The notes beneath the pieces were generated by a model, which saw nothing but the letters and a program-made list of their open reading frames with translations, was not told where the DNA came from and made no database searches. This document shows positions 39,852 to 40,137 of a stretch of DNA of 40,137 bases, in pieces. Position 1 is the stretch's first letter; each line of letters begins with the position of its first letter. A program made the position numbers and the translations under genes. Origin of the DNA: an uncultured Alphaproteobacteria bacterium. GTDB taxonomy: Bacteria > Pseudomonadota > Alphaproteobacteria > RF32 > CAG-239. Location: the NCBI GenBank assembly GCA_944389095.1, contig CALXLC010000003.1:1-40137 (forward strand), in the 5' to 3' direction.

Positions 39852-40137
39852 ATGCCTACAATTAATCAGTTAATTCGTAAATCACGAACACCCAAAGTGA
39901 AGAGAAACAAAGTTCCGGCTTTGAAAGCTTGCCCACAAAAACGCGGTGTTTGTACGAGGGTTTATACAACGACCCCGAAAAAACCGAACTCCGCTTTGCG
40001 TAAAGTGGCTCGCGTTCGTCTGACAAACGGCTTTGAAGTAATCAGTTATATCCCTGGTGAAGGTCATAATCTTCAAGAGCACTCAGTGGTACTGATTAGA
40101 GGCGGCCGTGTAAAAGACTTACCTGGTGTTCGTTATC
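39852..40137 (+). CDS. rpsL: 30S ribosomal protein S12 (truncated by the window end)
   Basis: S12 sits in the decoding centre and controls tRNA selection. The 95 codons visible read [19 protein letters not shown]..., then [35 protein letters not shown] and [20 protein letters not shown], the near-universal sequence. Lys-43 in TPKKPNS and Lys-88 in GRVKDLPG, classical positions of streptomycin resistance, are wild type. About 28 residues and the usual downstream rpsG and fusA lie outside the window. The ribosome binding site is AAGGA at 39,839-39,843. Confidence 0.97.
   Translation, partial: MPTINQLIRKSRTPKVKRNKVPALKACPQKRGVCTRVYTTTPKKPNSALRKVARVRLTNGFEVISYIPGEGHNLQEHSVVLIRGGRVKDLPGVRY

Overview
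The window looks like an ordinary stretch of chromosome from an alphaproteobacterium, most likely an uncultured, host- or gut-associated member of a Rhodospirillales-like lineage with moderate GC. The evidence is a 41-residue zinc-free L36, an ELM1-family protein, the kdsD-lptC-lptA-lptB-rpoN-hpf-ptsN block, cmk followed by rpsA, DjlA next to an AmiD-like amidase, TolB, and a clear homologue of the rhodoquinone enzyme RquA. RquA suggests an anaerobic or microaerobic life with fumarate reduction. The genus is inference. I saw no tRNA, rRNA, CRISPR array, insertion sequence or prophage.

Layout. 1-440: composite intergenic repeats, then the rpmJ terminator. 463-3,123: rpmJ (-), a secreted protein of unknown function and ettA (+). 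3,191-7,009: a Cys/Trp-rich protein with an internal duplication (-), a pyrimidine-dimer glycosylase abutting a cold-shock protein (+), then minus-strand genes for a DUF1349 protein, a DnaJ-type chaperone and three small proteins. 7,111-11,134: an ELM1-family gene (+) convergent with a tight five-gene minus-strand run (secreted protein, rsmE, LuxR-type response regulator, Hpt protein, rquA). 11,258-16,199: cmk, rpsA, a GNAT acetyltransferase (-), lepA. 16,200-16,680: a second repeat block. 16,755-22,589: deoB, pgeF, djlA-like, amiD-like, ruvX (-), tolB. 22,632-25,890: a minus-strand nucleoside salvage operon cdd-punA-deoC-deoA. 26,004-31,113: a 1,380-residue AsmA-family protein and galU. 31,179-33,448: infA, an orphan sensor kinase and a small protein. 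33,493-39,439: ptsN, hpf, rpoN, lptB, lptA, lptC, kdsD (all -). 39,852-end: rpsL, cut by the window edge.

How the genes work together. Cdd, PunA, DeoC and DeoA with DeoB form a complete route from (deoxy)nucleosides to central carbon. KdsD (Kdo precursor), LptC/A/B (LPS export), the AsmA protein and TolB serve the outer envelope; PgeF and the AmiD-like enzyme serve the wall. EttA, RpsA, LepA, IF-1, L36, S12, RsmE and HPF serve translation.

Most interesting points: (1) a family of 125-nt palindromic elements with conserved ends, in which one subfamily has different but still self-complementary arms; (2) rquA co-transcribed with a response regulator and an Hpt protein; (3) a DjlA-like protein carrying three copies of the Gly-rich membrane motif that E. 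coli DjlA has once; (4) a PgeF lacking one of its three metal ligands; (5) a terminator-like hairpin between the probable rpsA promoter and an rpsA start with no Shine-Dalgarno sequence.
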